Below are positions 36,422 to 46,905 of a DNA stretch of 64,000 nt, piece by piece. The DNA lies in the NCBI RefSeq assembly GCF_019049655.1, contig NZ_JAFMOX010000060.1, forward strand, positions 1 through 64,000, in the 5' to 3' direction. The translations under genes and the position numbers were made by a program. The notes under the pieces were generated by a model. The model did no database searches and was not told the origin of the DNA. It saw only the letters and a program-made list of their open reading frames with translations. The stretch's first letter is position 1, and every line of letters begins with the position of its first letter. This DNA comes from Rahnella rivi. GTDB lineage: Bacteria > Pseudomonadota > Gammaproteobacteria > Enterobacterales > Enterobacteriaceae.

Positions 36422-36665
36422 GTGCTTAAAAAAAATCGCCATCAGGCCATCCTTCAGCTGGTCGAACAGCATGAAGTGTTACAGGTAAGCGAACTGGCAC
36501 AATCGCTGGATGTGAGTCTCGAAACCATTCGCCGCGATCTCAGTGAAATGCAGGATAAAGGTCTGATCCTGCGTCGTCACGGACGTGCACGCCGTCTGGT
36601 CGCGCAGCCTCAGACATCCTGGCTCAACAGTTTGCAGCGCTGTCCTCAGATGTGATCGGGCAGTG
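36422..36665 (+). pseudogene. DeoR-family regulator remnant with internal deletion
   Basis: A GTG with an AGGA site opens a frame whose first 58 or so residues are a normal DeoR helix-turn-helix (LAQSLDVSLETIRRDLSEMQ, then GLILRRHGRAR). DeoR proteins have about 250 residues, but this frame ends after 77. In a shifted frame (36604-36665) about 20 residues, ASDILAQQFAALSSDVIGQ and stop, look like a genuine DeoR C-terminus. The simplest reading is loss of roughly 500 bases of the middle of the gene. Its promoter side with a CRP site and its terminator are still intact. Confidence 0.75.
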
Positions 36666-36673
36666 ACAATAAG

Positions 36674-36706
36674 AAAAGGGAAGGCAATTCAATGCCTTCC
36701 CTTTTT
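36674..36706. terminator. bidirectional terminator
   Basis: GGGAAGGCA / TGCCTTCCC stem with A-run and T-run flanks, between the deoR remnant and the convergent permease gene. Confidence 0.85.
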
Positions 36707-36724
36707 TATGCGTCAGTTTTCATC

Positions 36725-37921
36725 TCAATGCGCGGATTGCTGCTCCAGCGCTTCGGCCTTGCTGCTCACCGAGGCAATAATCAGCGCGGCCAGCAGGCAT
36801 ACATAGGCGAGAGTGGCGGTATTCAGCGCCCAGAACAAACCGTAACGGCTGTAGACCAGCGACGACAGCGTGGAGAAAATCAGCGTGCCTATCGTGCCGA
36901 TAGTCAGCAGGGCAGACGTCAGCGTTGGCGGAGAATTCTTCACCTGCAGACTGCCGTAACTCATGATGCCGGAGAACAGCCCGGAGTTGCAGAATCCAAA
37001 CAGACCGGCGCAAATCAGGATAAGCGTCGGGTTTGCGCTGTTCGCCGCAGTGGCCAGACAGGCCAGACCCACGATGGCGGAAAGCAGCAGGTAAGTCCGC
37101 AACTTCACAAAGCGCACCGTAAACTGATTCACAAACAGGCCGATGGATTTCACCGTCCAGTAAGTCGTGATGTAAAACGCCGCGTTGTCTGCCGCCATGC
37201 CGAAGTGCTCTTTGAGCCAGCTTGGCAGCCACATGGTGAAAATCGGTTCCGCCAGCAGGAAAGCAAACAGGGCGAAACACAGCACCCACACGGAAACGCC
37301 CCAGTGGTGTTGCTGGCTTTCAGACCCTGGCTTACTATCCGCGACCTGCGGAATCGACGGGAATTTTTGCCCGACGCACAACACAATCATCGCCAGACTC
37401 AGCACCGCCATTACGCCGTACATGGCCAGCCAGCTTGCGCCGTGCTGGAACAGGTAGCCCAGCAGCAGCGATAACACCACGCCTGCCAGCGCGAAGAAAA
37501 AGTCGGTGAGGATCAGGTTCGCCGAACGCTTTTTGGGATCTTCATTAATGCGCACCACCAGATAGCTGCCGATGGACATCATGATGCCGGAGGCGGCGCC
37601 AATCAGAAAAACGCCGATGCCGAACATGGTGATGGTCGGCATCAGGAAAAGTGCCACGCAGGTCAGCACGGAAACCGCTGAGCCGGTGATCAGCTGTTTG
37701 CCCAAATTGAATCTGCGCATCAGCACGCCGCTTATCATGATCGGCAGAAACAGGCCGATGTTCATCAGCGTAAACATCTGACCGATAAAGCCCGGATCTT
37801 TGCCAAAAGCCTGTGAAACCGGCCCGATCACGATGCCGAGTGTGGAAACCAGTGCACCGGTAAAGAAGTAACTGAGCCATGAGATCATATTGATCCGCTG
37901 GCGGTTGAATGTCTGTTCCAT
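36725..37921 (-). CDS. TsgA-like MFS permease, copy 1 (xap cluster)
   Basis: 398 residues and twelve membrane segments. The layout and motifs (WLSYFFTGALVSTLGIV, then MMSIGSYLV in helix 4) are those of the TsgA branch of the major facilitator superfamily. It starts nine bases after the xapA-like gene and is surely co-transcribed. A nucleoside such as xanthosine is the likely substrate by context, in the place where E. coli has xapB (a different family). It closely resembles the second copy at 39.9-41.1 kb. Confidence 0.85.
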   Translation of the reverse strand: MEQTFNRQRINMISWLSYFFTGALVSTLGIVIGPVSQAFGKDPGFIGQMFTLMNIGLFLPIMISGVLMRRFNLGKQLITGSAVSVLTCVALFLMPTITMFGIGVFLIGAASGIMMSIGSYLVVRINEDPKKRSANLILTDFFFALAGVVLSLLLGYLFQHGASWLAMYGVMAVLSLAMIVLCVGQKFPSIPQVADSKPGSESQQHHWGVSVWVLCFALFAFLLAEPIFTMWLPSWLKEHFGMAADNAAFYITTYWTVKSIGLFVNQFTVRFVKLRTYLLLSAIVGLACLATAANSANPTLILICAGLFGFCNSGLFSGIMSYGSLQVKNSPPTLTSALLTIGTIGTLIFSTLSSLVYSRYGLFWALNTATLAYVCLLAALIIASVSSKAEALEQQSAH

Positions 37922-37930
37922 TGCCGTTCC

Positions 37931-38764
37931 TTATTTTGCAGTGGCTGACAAGCTGGCGAAGAACGCGCGGATCAGGCGGGTGAAATCGCCCACCGCCAGT
38001 CTGGCGCAGCTCAGGGTCTGTTCGTGTGAAAGCGGCGTATCGGAAAGGCCCTCGGCGAAGTTGGTCATGGCAGAAATCGCCAGTACTTTCAGGCCGCAGT
38101 GACGGGCGGAAATCACTTCCGGCACGATGGACATACCGACCACGTCACAGCCGAGAGTTTGCATCATGCGGATCTCAGCCGGCGTTTCGAAGTTCGGGCC
38201 GGTATAGGCCGCGAAGACGCCTTCGGCGACGTCGATGCCCAGCGTGCCCGCCACGGCGTGGAGCTGCGCACGCAGGTCTTTGTCATAGGCGTTAGCGAGG
38301 CTAAAGAAACGCGGGCCGAAACGATCGTCATTCGGGCCTGCCAGCGGGGATTCCGGCATAAAGCTGACATGGTCGGTCAGCGCAACCAGCCGACCGGGCG
38401 CCACGCTTTTACGCATCGAACCGGCGGCATTGGTCGCCAGCAGGAACTCGCAGCCGAGCAGTTTGAAGGTGCGAACCGCGCTGGTCATCACCGACATGCC
38501 GTGGCCTTCGTACATATGGCCGCGACCTTTCATACACATCACCGGAATGCCTTCCAGCGTCCCGAGCACCAGTTCACCGGCGTGACCGGCGACGCTGCTC
38601 TGCGGGAATCCCGGCAGTTCGCTGTAGGGAAGGGTGATGGCATCGGTCATATCGTCACACAACGTCCCGAGGCCGGAGCCTAAAATCAGCGCAGCCTGAG
38701 GAATAAAGCCGGGCGCACGCTGGCGGATAATCGCTGCGCAGTCAAAAGCATGGTTATTGAGCAT
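37931..38764 (-). CDS. xapA: purine nucleoside phosphorylase II (xanthosine phosphorylase) XapA
   Basis: 277 residues from the ATG at 38764, which has a GAGAAG site; an ATG five codons upstream is an alternative with no ribosome site but a length nearer E. coli XapA. The trimeric PNP fold is shown by LGSGLG (phosphate loop), GHAGELVLG, CMKGRGHMYEG and GPNFETPAEIRMM. It splits xanthosine, inosine and guanosine to base and ribose 1-phosphate. It lies with a TsgA-like permease gene and faces a XapR-like regulator. Confidence 0.92.
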   Translation of the reverse strand: MLNNHAFDCAAIIRQRAPGFIPQAALILGSGLGTLCDDMTDAITLPYSELPGFPQSSVAGHAGELVLGTLEGIPVMCMKGRGHMYEGHGMSVMTSAVRTFKLLGCEFLLATNAAGSMRKSVAPGRLVALTDHVSFMPESPLAGPNDDRFGPRFFSLANAYDKDLRAQLHAVAGTLGIDVAEGVFAAYTGPNFETPAEIRMMQTLGCDVVGMSIVPEVISARHCGLKVLAISAMTNFAEGLSDTPLSHEQTLSCARLAVGDFTRLIRAFFASLSATAK

Positions 38765-38863
38765 GATCACTTCTCTCATTGTTGACAGTAGGTGGGAGTT
38801 AACAGCAATGCTAGGGTGAGCGGCTGTTCAGGTCTAATACCGTTCGGGGCCGGGATTTATAGT

Positions 38864-38888
38864 CAAAATCTATAAATCGGATGCGCCA
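38864..38888. promoter_or_regulatory. LysR-type operator between xapA and xapR
   Basis: Perfect 9-bp arms GATTTATAG and CTATAAATC separated by seven bases, containing a T-N11-A element. It lies about 36-60 bases before the xapR ATG and about 100 before xapA. Confidence 0.8.
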
Positions 38889-38923
38889 TGAATGCGGGAT
38901 AAACGGATGTTTTGGAGAGAAGT

Positions 38924-39844
38924 ATGACGCGCCCCTTTACGGATTCGGTGTTCGATCTGGGTCAGATCAATCTGCGGCTTATGCACTATTTTCGCGTGGT
39001 GGCGGAGGAGCTGAGTTTCAGCAAAGCCGCGGTGCGGCTGAATATGTCGCAACCGCCGCTCAGCCTGCATATTAAAGAGCTGGAAGTGATGCTCGGCACG
39101 CCGCTGTTTTTGCGCACCACGCGTTCGGTGGCGCTGACGCCTGCCGGTGCGGCGCTGATGCGTGAAGCCGGGCTGATGCTCGACGGCATCAACCGTTCGT
39201 TGCATCAGGTACGTAAAATCGGGCGCGGTGAGGTCGGCCATATTCAGTTCGGCACCGTGGGCACCGCCGCGTGGGGGCCGCTGATGCCCGCACTGAACCG
39301 GTTCGGTGAGAGTGCGCCGGAGATCACCTGGTCGATTACCGAACTGACGCCGTTGCAGCAAATTGATGCCCTGCAACTGCAAAGGATTGATATCGGTATC
39401 TGGCGCGAAGCCAAACTGACGCTGCCGCAGGGGTTATCCAGCAGGCTGATGGGGCGCGAAAACGTCGCTCTGGCGATTGCGGAAAATCATCCGCTGGCCG
39501 CGAAAAACAGCGTGGTGCTGGGCGAGCTGGCGCATGAGGATTTCATTCTGATGCCGATGAACACGTCCAGCCTCGGCGGTTATCTCTATTCGATGTGCCG
39601 TCAGCACGGCTTTTTGCCGCAGGTCAGGCATCAGGTGAACGAGCCACAAACCGCGCTGGCGCTGGTGGCGAACGGTTATGGCATCACGCTGCTGCCGGAA
39701 AGCTATGCGCGGATCCACTGGCCGGGCGTGCGTTTCTGCGCGCTGAGCGAACGGTTACCGGTAGATTTGTATGCCCTGTATCAGGCGGACTCGCTGATAC
39801 CGGCGGCGGCACGTTTTCTGGATTCACTGGGGGAGGACGTCTGA
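38924..39844 (+). CDS. xapR: LysR-family activator XapR
   Basis: 306 residues from an ATG with a GGAG site. The DNA-binding stretch RLNMSQPPLSLHIKELE and the later VNEPQTALALVANGYGITLL follow E. coli XapR. In E. coli it activates xapAB in response to xanthosine. It is divergent from the xapA operon with an operator in between, and convergent with the second permease gene. Confidence 0.88.
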   Translation: MTRPFTDSVFDLGQINLRLMHYFRVVAEELSFSKAAVRLNMSQPPLSLHIKELEVMLGTPLFLRTTRSVALTPAGAALMREAGLMLDGINRSLHQVRKIGRGEVGHIQFGTVGTAAWGPLMPALNRFGESAPEITWSITELTPLQQIDALQLQRIDIGIWREAKLTLPQGLSSRLMGRENVALAIAENHPLAAKNSVVLGELAHEDFILMPMNTSSLGGYLYSMCRQHGFLPQVRHQVNEPQTALALVANGYGITLLPESYARIHWPGVRFCALSERLPVDLYALYQADSLIPAAARFLDSLGEDV

Positions 39845-39846
39845 AG

Positions 39847-39868
39847 CAGCAGGGCCGGAGCCCTGCTG
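39847..39868. terminator. hairpin between xapR and the convergent permease gene
   Basis: A 9-bp stem CAGCAGGGC / GCCCTGCTG with loop CGGA. No T-run follows, so termination is uncertain. Confidence 0.5.
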
Positions 39869-39880
39869 TGAGGGAACATC

Positions 39881-41080
39881 TTAGTGCGCGGAAACGTCGT
39901 GGTTAATCTTTTCGGCCTTACTTTTCAGGCTGGCGAAAATCACCATCAGCACCAGTAACGCGTAGGAAATGGTCGCGATGTTCAGCGCCCAGAACAAGCC
40001 GTATCGGTTGTAGATGAACGAAGAGAACGACGCAAAAATCAGCGTACCGACGGAGCTGGTGGTCAGCAGCGCAGAGGTCAGCGTTGGCGGAGAGTTTTTC
40101 ACCTGCAGGCTGCCGTAGCTCATCAGGCCGGAGAACAGGCCGGAGTTACAGAAACCGAACAGACCGACCGCAAACAGCACCAGCGACGCCGAGTTGCTGG
40201 TGGTCAGCACGCTCAGGCTCGCCATGCCGACTACCACGGACACCAGCAGGAAGGTGCGCAGTTTGACGAAGCGAACGGTGAACTGGTTCAGGAACAGGCC
40301 AATCGCTTTCACCATCCAGTAGGTGGTGATGTAAATCGCGGCGCGATCGGTTTCCATGGCGAAATGCTCATGCAGCCAGCTTGGCATCCACAGCGTAAAG
40401 ACCAGTTCGGTGAACACGAAGGCGAACAGTGCGATACACAGGAAAAACACCGCGATGCCCCAGGGTTCCTGCGCGACACTGCTGTTTTTCTCGGTTTTCA
40501 CCGGGCGGGCTACGGTCGGGAATTTCTGGCCTGCACACAGCAGGATCATCAGCAGGCTGAGTACGCCCATAATGCCGTACATCGCCAGCCAGCTTGCGCC
40601 GTGCTTGAACAGGAAACCGAGCACCAGCGACAGCGTCATGCCGGAGAGGGCAAAGAAGAAATCGGTGAAAATAAGGTTGGCCGAGCGCTTTTTCGGATCG
40701 TCATTAATGCGCACCACCAGATAGCTGCCGATAGACATCATCAGGCCAGCAGTGGCACCAATCAGGAAGACACCCACACCAAACAGCGTGATAGACGGCA
40801 TCACGAACAGCGCGATACACACCAGCACAGAAACCAGCGAGCCGGTCATCAGCTGTTTGCCGAGATCAAATTTCCGCATCAGGATGCCGCTGACCATAAT
40901 CGGCAGGAACAAACCAATATTCATTAATGAGAACATTTGCCCGATAAAGCCCGGATCTTTGTTGAATGCGGTTGCCACTGGCCCGATAACGATACCGAGG
41001 GTGGAAACCAGTCCACCGGTAAAGAAGTAACTGAGCCAGGAGATCACATTGATCCGACGGCGGTTATAGACAGTTTCCAT
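39881..41080 (-). CDS. TsgA-like MFS permease, copy 2
   Basis: 399 residues, twelve membrane segments. It matches copy 1 over its whole length, with long identical runs such as GSLQVKNSPPTLTSALLT, so the two are recent paralogues by eye. It stands alone, convergent with xapR and divergent from iaaA. It probably takes up a related nucleoside or base. Its control region holds a TATAGTCAAAA half-site also found in the xapA-xapR operator. Confidence 0.83.
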   Translation of the reverse strand: METVYNRRRINVISWLSYFFTGGLVSTLGIVIGPVATAFNKDPGFIGQMFSLMNIGLFLPIMVSGILMRKFDLGKQLMTGSLVSVLVCIALFVMPSITLFGVGVFLIGATAGLMMSIGSYLVVRINDDPKKRSANLIFTDFFFALSGMTLSLVLGFLFKHGASWLAMYGIMGVLSLLMILLCAGQKFPTVARPVKTEKNSSVAQEPWGIAVFFLCIALFAFVFTELVFTLWMPSWLHEHFAMETDRAAIYITTYWMVKAIGLFLNQFTVRFVKLRTFLLVSVVVGMASLSVLTTSNSASLVLFAVGLFGFCNSGLFSGLMSYGSLQVKNSPPTLTSALLTTSSVGTLIFASFSSFIYNRYGLFWALNIATISYALLVLMVIFASLKSKAEKINHDVSAH

Positions 41081-41358
41081 AACTGATTTCCTAAAAAGAA
41101 AAAATATAAAAAGGCCGCAGGAAGCTTAGCCAGAGGTGCTTTTATCCACGGTTAGGACGTTTATTATTCCCGTTCTTTAGTCATTTGTCTTGGATGTTTA
41201 TTCGATCCCCTTATTTAATTTTCTTAAACAATCTAAGCAATTAGCGCGTTATCAGTGGTTTTACATTTCTGCTTTACATACTGTAGCGGGCTAAATATAG
41301 TCAAAAACAGGTCAGCATTTCTCTTTACATAAATACAACAACACAGGATGCAGTGCTA

Positions 41359-42372
41359 ATGAGTTCTTCTACTGATAATTCAGCGGCTTCCGTTTCGAAC
41401 ACGTTGTGTCCGGTCATTGCGATTCATGGCGGTGCAGGGGCGATCACCCGCGCGGCGATGAGTGCCGAAAAAGAACAACTTTATTTAGCCGAGCTGGAGC
41501 GCATTGTCGCCAGCGGGCAGGCCATTCTGGCCTCGGGAGGCAGCGCGCTGGATGCGGTGACCGAGGCGGTGCGTTTACTGGAAGAGTGCCCGCTGTTTAA
41601 TGCCGGAAAGGGCGCTGTTTTCACCCATCAGGGCACCCACGAATTAGACGCCTGCATCATGGATGGCCGCACGCTGGATGCCGGTGCCATCAGCTGCGTC
41701 AATCACATCCGTAACCCTATCCTCACCGCCCGTAAAGTGCTGGAAGTCAGCCCGCACGTGATGTTCACCGGCGCGGGCGCCGAAGCCTTTGCCCGCGAAC
41801 AGGGGCAGGAGATGGTCGGGCCGGACTACTTCTTTACGCAGGAACGCTACGACCAGCTGCAACGGGCCATCGCCGCAGACAGCGGCGTTATCCTCGATCA
41901 CGATGGCGCATCACAGAGCGCCACGCCGTCCGGCGATCCGCTCGATCCGGAACATAAATTTGGCACCGTGGGCGCGGTGGCGATGGACGCGCTGGGGAAT
42001 CTGGCCGCGGCGACGTCCACCGGCGGCATGACCAACAAACAAGCTGGCCGCGTGGGTGATTCACCAATCATCGGCGCGGGCTGCTATGCCAGCAACAAAA
42101 CAGTCGCCATTTCCAGCACCGGCACCGGCGAAGTGTTTATGCGCATGGTGGCGGCTTACGACGTGGCGGCGCTGATCGAATACGCCGGTTTATCCCTTGA
42201 AGAAGCGACGCACAAAGTGGTGCAGGAAAAGCTGCTGCCGCTCGGCGGTATCGGCGGCATGATCGCCATCGACCGTTTCGGCAACGTCGTTTTACCTTTT
42301 AACAGCGAAGGCATGTACCGCGGATTTGCCCGCGTGGGCGACGTGCCGAGCGTCAGTATCTACCGTTCATGA
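41359..42372 (+). CDS. iaaA: isoaspartyl peptidase / L-asparaginase IaaA
   Basis: 337 residues, an Ntn-hydrolase that cuts itself into two subunits. The autocleavage and nucleophile Thr lies in [10 protein letters not shown], with the conserved TSTGGMTNK following. It hydrolyses isoaspartyl dipeptides and asparagine. It is the first gene of the iaaA-gsiABCD operon; its stop overlaps or abuts gsiA. The ATG at 41359 is preferred by alignment to the family, but a GTG two codons earlier with closer AGGA spacing is possible. Confidence 0.94.
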   Translation: MSSSTDNSAASVSNTLCPVIAIHGGAGAITRAAMSAEKEQLYLAELERIVASGQAILASGGSALDAVTEAVRLLEECPLFNAGKGAVFTHQGTHELDACIMDGRTLDAGAISCVNHIRNPILTARKVLEVSPHVMFTGAGAEAFAREQGQEMVGPDYFFTQERYDQLQRAIAADSGVILDHDGASQSATPSGDPLDPEHKFGTVGAVAMDALGNLAAATSTGGMTNKQAGRVGDSPIIGAGCYASNKTVAISSTGTGEVFMRMVAAYDVAALIEYAGLSLEEATHKVVQEKLLPLGGIGGMIAIDRFGNVVLPFNSEGMYRGFARVGDVPSVSIYRS

Positions 42373-42380
42373 AGGATGCC

Positions 42381-44237
42381 ATGAACCCATCTCTGATCCT
42401 GCCGCCCGGCCAGGTTCTGGCGGTGAATAATCTCAGCGTACAGTTTTCGCATGAGGGTCAGGTGATCCCGGCGGTTAACCGTCTGAGCTTTGAGGTCGGG
42501 CGCGGCGAAACGCTGGCGATTGTTGGCGAGTCCGGTTCCGGTAAATCGGTCACTTCGCTGGCGCTGATGCGTCTGGTGGAGCAGGGCGGCGGGCAGATTT
42601 CACAGGGCAACATGCAGTTTCGGCGTCGTAACGGCGAAGTGGTTGAACTGATGGCCGCGTCGCAGTCGCAGATGCGCAGCCTGCGCGGTGCCGATATGGC
42701 GATGATATTTCAGGAGCCGATGACGTCGCTCAATCCGGTATTTCCGGTGGGCGAACAAATTGCCGAATCCATCCGTCTGCATCAGGGGAAAGACCATCGC
42801 GCCGCCCGTGCCGAAGCGTTGCGGATGCTGGATCTGGTGCGCATTCCCGAAGCCAAAAATATTCTCGACAGCTTTCCACATCAGCTTTCCGGCGGTATGC
42901 GCCAGCGGGTGATGATTGCGATGGCGCTGTCATGCAAACCTGCGTTGCTGATTGCCGACGAGCCGACTACCGCGCTGGATGTGACGATTCAGGCGCAGAT
43001 CCTGCAACTCATCCGCGTGCTGCAAAAAGAGATGCAGATGGGCGTCATTTTTATCACCCACGATATGGGCGTGGTGGCTGAAATTGCCGACCGCGTGCTG
43101 GTGATGCATAAAGGCAACAGCGTGGAAACCGGCGACGTCACGGCAATTTTCCATGCCCCGCAGCAGCCGTATACCCAGGCGCTGCTGGCGGCGGTGCCGA
43201 AACTCGGTTCGATGCACGGCAAACCGCTCCCTGCGCGCTTTCCGCTGCCTGAGCAACAAGAGAGCGATCCGGCGCTGGTGCAAAATACCCTGACGCCGGG
43301 CGCCGCGCCGATTTTGCAGGTGAAAAATCTGGTCACCCGCTTTGATGTGCGCAGCGGTATTTTTAACCGCGTCACCCGGCGCATTCACGCAGTGGAAAAA
43401 GTCAGTTTCGATTTATACCCCGGCGAAACGCTGGCGCTGGTCGGTGAATCCGGCTGCGGAAAATCCACCACCGGCCGCTCGTTGCTGAAACTGGTGAAAA
43501 GTCAGGGTGGAACGATCACCTTTAACGGCGAGCCGCTGACCTACGTCAGCGGCAGCGCGCTGCAACATCTGCGCCGCGACATTCAGTTTATCTTTCAGGA
43601 TCCCTACGCTTCGCTCGATCCGCGCCTGACGGTGGGGTATTCGATCATGGAACCCTTGCTGGTTCACCACATCGCGAAGGGGAAAGAGGCGGAGGCACGC
43701 GTTGCCTGGCTGCTGGAAAAAGTCGGGCTGCTGCCGGAGCACGCGCAGCGCTATCCTCACGAATTTTCCGGAGGGCAGCGCCAGCGCATTTGCATCGCCC
43801 GCGCGCTGGCGCTCAATCCTAAAGTGGTCATCGCTGACGAATCCGTGTCGGCGCTGGACGTGTCTATCCAGGCACAGATCATCAATTTACTGATGGATCT
43901 GCAGAAAGAGTTTGGCCTGGCCTTTCTGTTTATTTCGCACGACATGGCGGTGGTGGAGCGCATCAGTCACCGCGTGGCGGTGATGTATCTCGGGCAGATC
44001 GTTGAGATCGGCCCGCGCCGCGCGGTGTTTGAAAATCCGCAGCATGCTTACACCCGCAAACTGATGGCGGCCGTGCCGGTGGCCGATCCGGCGCATAAAC
44101 GAAAAGAGCAGGCGCTGCTGGTCGATGACATTCCCAGCCCGATCCATGATTTGCATGATGAGCCTTTGGTTGCGCCGCTGGTGCAGGTGGCGGAAGGGCA
44201 TTTCGTGGCGCGGCATGCGATTGCCGGCGTGTATTGA
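42381..44237 (+). CDS. gsiA: glutathione ABC importer, ATPase GsiA
   Basis: 618 residues from an ATG with an AAGGA site; an ATG at 42369 that overlaps the iaaA stop is the alternative start. Two fused ABC ATPase halves have Walker A GESGSGKS and GESGCGKS, signatures LSGGMRQR and FSGGQRQR, and Walker [10 protein letters not shown] and ADESVSALD. It drives uptake of glutathione through GsiBCD. The double-domain form is typical of the GsiA/dipeptide family. Confidence 0.94.
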   Translation: MNPSLILPPGQVLAVNNLSVQFSHEGQVIPAVNRLSFEVGRGETLAIVGESGSGKSVTSLALMRLVEQGGGQISQGNMQFRRRNGEVVELMAASQSQMRSLRGADMAMIFQEPMTSLNPVFPVGEQIAESIRLHQGKDHRAARAEALRMLDLVRIPEAKNILDSFPHQLSGGMRQRVMIAMALSCKPALLIADEPTTALDVTIQAQILQLIRVLQKEMQMGVIFITHDMGVVAEIADRVLVMHKGNSVETGDVTAIFHAPQQPYTQALLAAVPKLGSMHGKPLPARFPLPEQQESDPALVQNTLTPGAAPILQVKNLVTRFDVRSGIFNRVTRRIHAVEKVSFDLYPGETLALVGESGCGKSTTGRSLLKLVKSQGGTITFNGEPLTYVSGSALQHLRRDIQFIFQDPYASLDPRLTVGYSIMEPLLVHHIAKGKEAEARVAWLLEKVGLLPEHAQRYPHEFSGGQRQRICIARALALNPKVVIADESVSALDVSIQAQIINLLMDLQKEFGLAFLFISHDMAVVERISHRVAVMYLGQIVEIGPRRAVFENPQHAYTRKLMAAVPVADPAHKRKEQALLVDDIPSPIHDLHDEPLVAPLVQVAEGHFVARHAIAGVY

Positions 44238-44308
44238 TTTTTGTGGCGGCTTATTTTGAGCCGCCAATCTTCGTAAGACAAACGGGTTAGACAGGAAAAG
44301 GAACTGAG

Positions 44309-45865
44309 ATGAATCAGCAGAAACGTAAAGGTAAGAACGTTATTCGTCAGGCCGTGCTCGCTGCCGCTGTTTTCGGTTCGCTGGCGTCCGCTTCGGCGTG
44401 GGCAGCAAAAGACGTGGTGGTGGCGGTAGGCTCTAATTTTACCTCGCTCGATCCTTATGACGCCAACGACACGCTGTCTCAGGCGGTCGCCAAATCCTTC
44501 TATCAGGGTCTGTTTGGCTTTGATAAAAACATGAAACTGGAGAACGTGCTGGCAGACAGCTACACGGTCAGCCCGGACGGTCTGGTTTACACCGTTAAAC
44601 TGCATCCGGGGATCAAATTCCAGGACGGCACGGATTTCAACGCGGCGGCGGTAAAAGTGAACTTCGACCGCGCCAGCAACCCGGACAGCCACCTCAAGCG
44701 TTATAACCTGTTCAAAAATATCGCCAGCACCGAAGCGGTGGATGACACCACGGTGAAAATCACGCTGAAAGAACCGTTCTCGGCGTTCATCAACATTCTG
44801 GCGCACCCGTCTGCGGTGATGATTTCCCCGGCGGCGCTGACCAAATACGGTAAAGAGATCGGTTTCCATCCGGTCGGTACCGGTCCGTATACGCTGGATC
44901 AGTGGAATCAGACTGACTTCGTGAAAGTGAAGAAATTTGATGGCTACTGGAAGAAAGACGAAACAAAACTCGACACCATCACCTGGCGTCCGGTGGTTGA
45001 TAACAACACCCGTGCGGCGATGCTGCAAACCGGCGAAGCGGATTTCGCCTTCCCGGTGCCTTATGAGCAGGCGGCCTTGCTGGAGAAAAATCCGAAGCTG
45101 GATCTGGTGACCGCGCCGTCGATTCTGCATCGTTACATCAGCCTGAACGTCACGCAAAAACCGTTTGATAACGTGAAAGTGCGTGAGGCAATCAACTATG
45201 CCATCAATAAACAGGCGCTGATCAAAGTGGCGTTTGCCGGTTATGCCGTGCCGTCGGAAGGGCCGTTGCCACAGGGCATCGAATACGCTGCAAAATTCAA
45301 ACCCTGGCCTTACGATCCGGCCAAAGCGAAAGCACTGCTGAAAGAAGCGGGCTACCCGGACGGTTTCACGACCACCCTGTGGTCGTCGCATAACAACAGC
45401 ACCTCGCAGAAAGTCTTGCAGTTCACGCAGCAGCAGCTGGCGCAGGTGGGCATCAAAGTGAACGTGACCGCGATGGATGCCGCGCAGCGTGCGGCTCAGG
45501 TCGAGAACGTCGGGCAGAAAGAAGCGGGTGTCCGCATGTTCTACACCGGCTGGTCGGCCTCTACCGGTGAAGCAGACTGGGCGTTATCGCCGCTGTTCTC
45601 CACGCAGGCGGCTCCGCCGAAACAGTTCGGCACGGCGTTTTACAGCAATGCGCAGGTCGATAAAGATTTGTCCGATGCCCTGAAAACCACCGACAAAGCC
45701 GAGAAAGCCAAACTGTATGCGGATGCTCAGAAACAAATCTGGACAGATGCACCCTGGGCATTCCTGGTGACCGAACGTCTGGTATCGGCTAAAAACAAAC
45801 GTCTGACCGGGTTCTACGTCATGCCTGATACGGCATTCAGCTTTGATGAAGCTGATGTGAAATAA
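44309..45865 (+). CDS. gsiB: glutathione-binding periplasmic protein GsiB
   Basis: 518 residues: signal peptide of about 32 residues (ending AWAA) and a type 5 solute-binding fold. The motif [17 protein letters not shown] at the start of the mature protein matches GsiB. It captures glutathione in the periplasm and hands it to GsiCD. An AGGAAC site precedes the ATG. Confidence 0.94.
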   Translation: MNQQKRKGKNVIRQAVLAAAVFGSLASASAWAAKDVVVAVGSNFTSLDPYDANDTLSQAVAKSFYQGLFGFDKNMKLENVLADSYTVSPDGLVYTVKLHPGIKFQDGTDFNAAAVKVNFDRASNPDSHLKRYNLFKNIASTEAVDDTTVKITLKEPFSAFINILAHPSAVMISPAALTKYGKEIGFHPVGTGPYTLDQWNQTDFVKVKKFDGYWKKDETKLDTITWRPVVDNNTRAAMLQTGEADFAFPVPYEQAALLEKNPKLDLVTAPSILHRYISLNVTQKPFDNVKVREAINYAINKQALIKVAFAGYAVPSEGPLPQGIEYAAKFKPWPYDPAKAKALLKEAGYPDGFTTTLWSSHNNSTSQKVLQFTQQQLAQVGIKVNVTAMDAAQRAAQVENVGQKEAGVRMFYTGWSASTGEADWALSPLFSTQAAPPKQFGTAFYSNAQVDKDLSDALKTTDKAEKAKLYADAQKQIWTDAPWAFLVTERLVSAKNKRLTGFYVMPDTAFSFDEADVK

Positions 45866-45882
45866 TTCGCGATGGAGTTTTC

Positions 45883-45912
45883 AGGGCGTGCGGCGTGAGT
45901 GCCGTACGCCCT
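45883..45912 (+). repeat. intercistronic hairpin between gsiB and gsiC
   Basis: Stem AGGGCGTGCGGC / GCCGTACGCCCT with a short loop and one G-T pair, and no T-run. It may protect the 3' end of the iaaA-gsiB message and lower expression of gsiCD. Confidence 0.55.
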
Positions 45913-45976
45913 GAAGTCGTGTGTTCCGTGTGGCCGGAACATGGATGTCGTACCGTGAAATCACAGACAGCGAATC

Positions 45977-46897
45977 ATGCTTAATTATTTTCTAAAACGA
46001 CTGCTTGGATTGATCCCCACACTGCTGATCGTGGCCGTGCTGGTCTTTTTGTTTGTTCATCTTTTGCCCGGCGATCCGGCACGGCTGATGGCCGGTCAGG
46101 ACGCGGATGCCAGCGTTGTGGCGCTGGTGCGTCAGGATCTGGGGCTGGATAAGCCGCTGTATCAGCAATTTCTCACTTTCTTCGGCAATGCGCTGACCGG
46201 CGATTTCGGCCACTCGATGGTGTCGAAGCGCCCGGTGATCGATGAAATCAGTTCCCGTTTTATGCCGACTTTCTGGCTGACGCTGACCAGCATGGTGTGG
46301 TCTGTGATTTTCGGGCTGGTGATTGGCGTGGTGTCAGCCGTCTGGCGCAACCGCTGGCCCGATCGTCTCGGTATGGCGCTGGCCGTCTCCGGTATTTCCT
46401 TTCCGGCTTTTGCTCTGGGCATGTTACTGATGCAGGTGTTCTCCGTCGAACTGGGCTGGCTGCCAACCGTGGGTGCCGACACCTGGCAACACTACATTCT
46501 GCCTTCCATTACGCTGGGGGCGGCGGTGGCGGCCATCATGGCGCGCTTTACCCGCGCCTCGTTCGTCGAAGTGATGCAGGAAGATTACATGCGCACCGCG
46601 CGCGCGAAGGGCGTCCACGAGGGGTTTGTGGTCGTCAAACACGGCTTGCGTAACGCGATGATCCCGGTGGTCACCATGATGGGGTTGCAGTTTGGTTTCC
46701 TGCTCGGCGGTTCTATTGTGGTAGAAAAAGTCTTCAACTGGCCGGGGTTAGGGCGGTTGCTGGTGGATTCGGTGGAGATGCGTGATTACCCGGTGATCCA
46801 GGCCGAAGTGTTGCTGTTCTCGCTGGAATTCATTTTGATCAATCTGCTGGTGGACATGTTGTACGCCGTGATTAACCCTTCCATCCGATACAAGTGA
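45977..46897 (+). CDS. gsiC: glutathione ABC importer permease GsiC
   Basis: 306 residues with six membrane segments. The binding-protein-dependent permease (EAA) loop is seen in [20 protein letters not shown] near residue 207. It forms the channel with GsiD. The stop overlaps the possible GTG start of gsiD. Confidence 0.94.
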   Translation: MLNYFLKRLLGLIPTLLIVAVLVFLFVHLLPGDPARLMAGQDADASVVALVRQDLGLDKPLYQQFLTFFGNALTGDFGHSMVSKRPVIDEISSRFMPTFWLTLTSMVWSVIFGLVIGVVSAVWRNRWPDRLGMALAVSGISFPAFALGMLLMQVFSVELGWLPTVGADTWQHYILPSITLGAAVAAIMARFTRASFVEVMQEDYMRTARAKGVHEGFVVVKHGLRNAMIPVVTMMGLQFGFLLGGSIVVEKVFNWPGLGRLLVDSVEMRDYPVIQAEVLLFSLEFILINLLVDMLYAVINPSIRYK

Positions 46898-46905
46898 GCA
46901 AGCGC

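Noticed and set aside
44048-45391. Long open frame (about 447 codons) opposite gsiB
   Set aside because: Antisense shadow with no family features; gsiB has signal peptide, ribosome site and strong homology.
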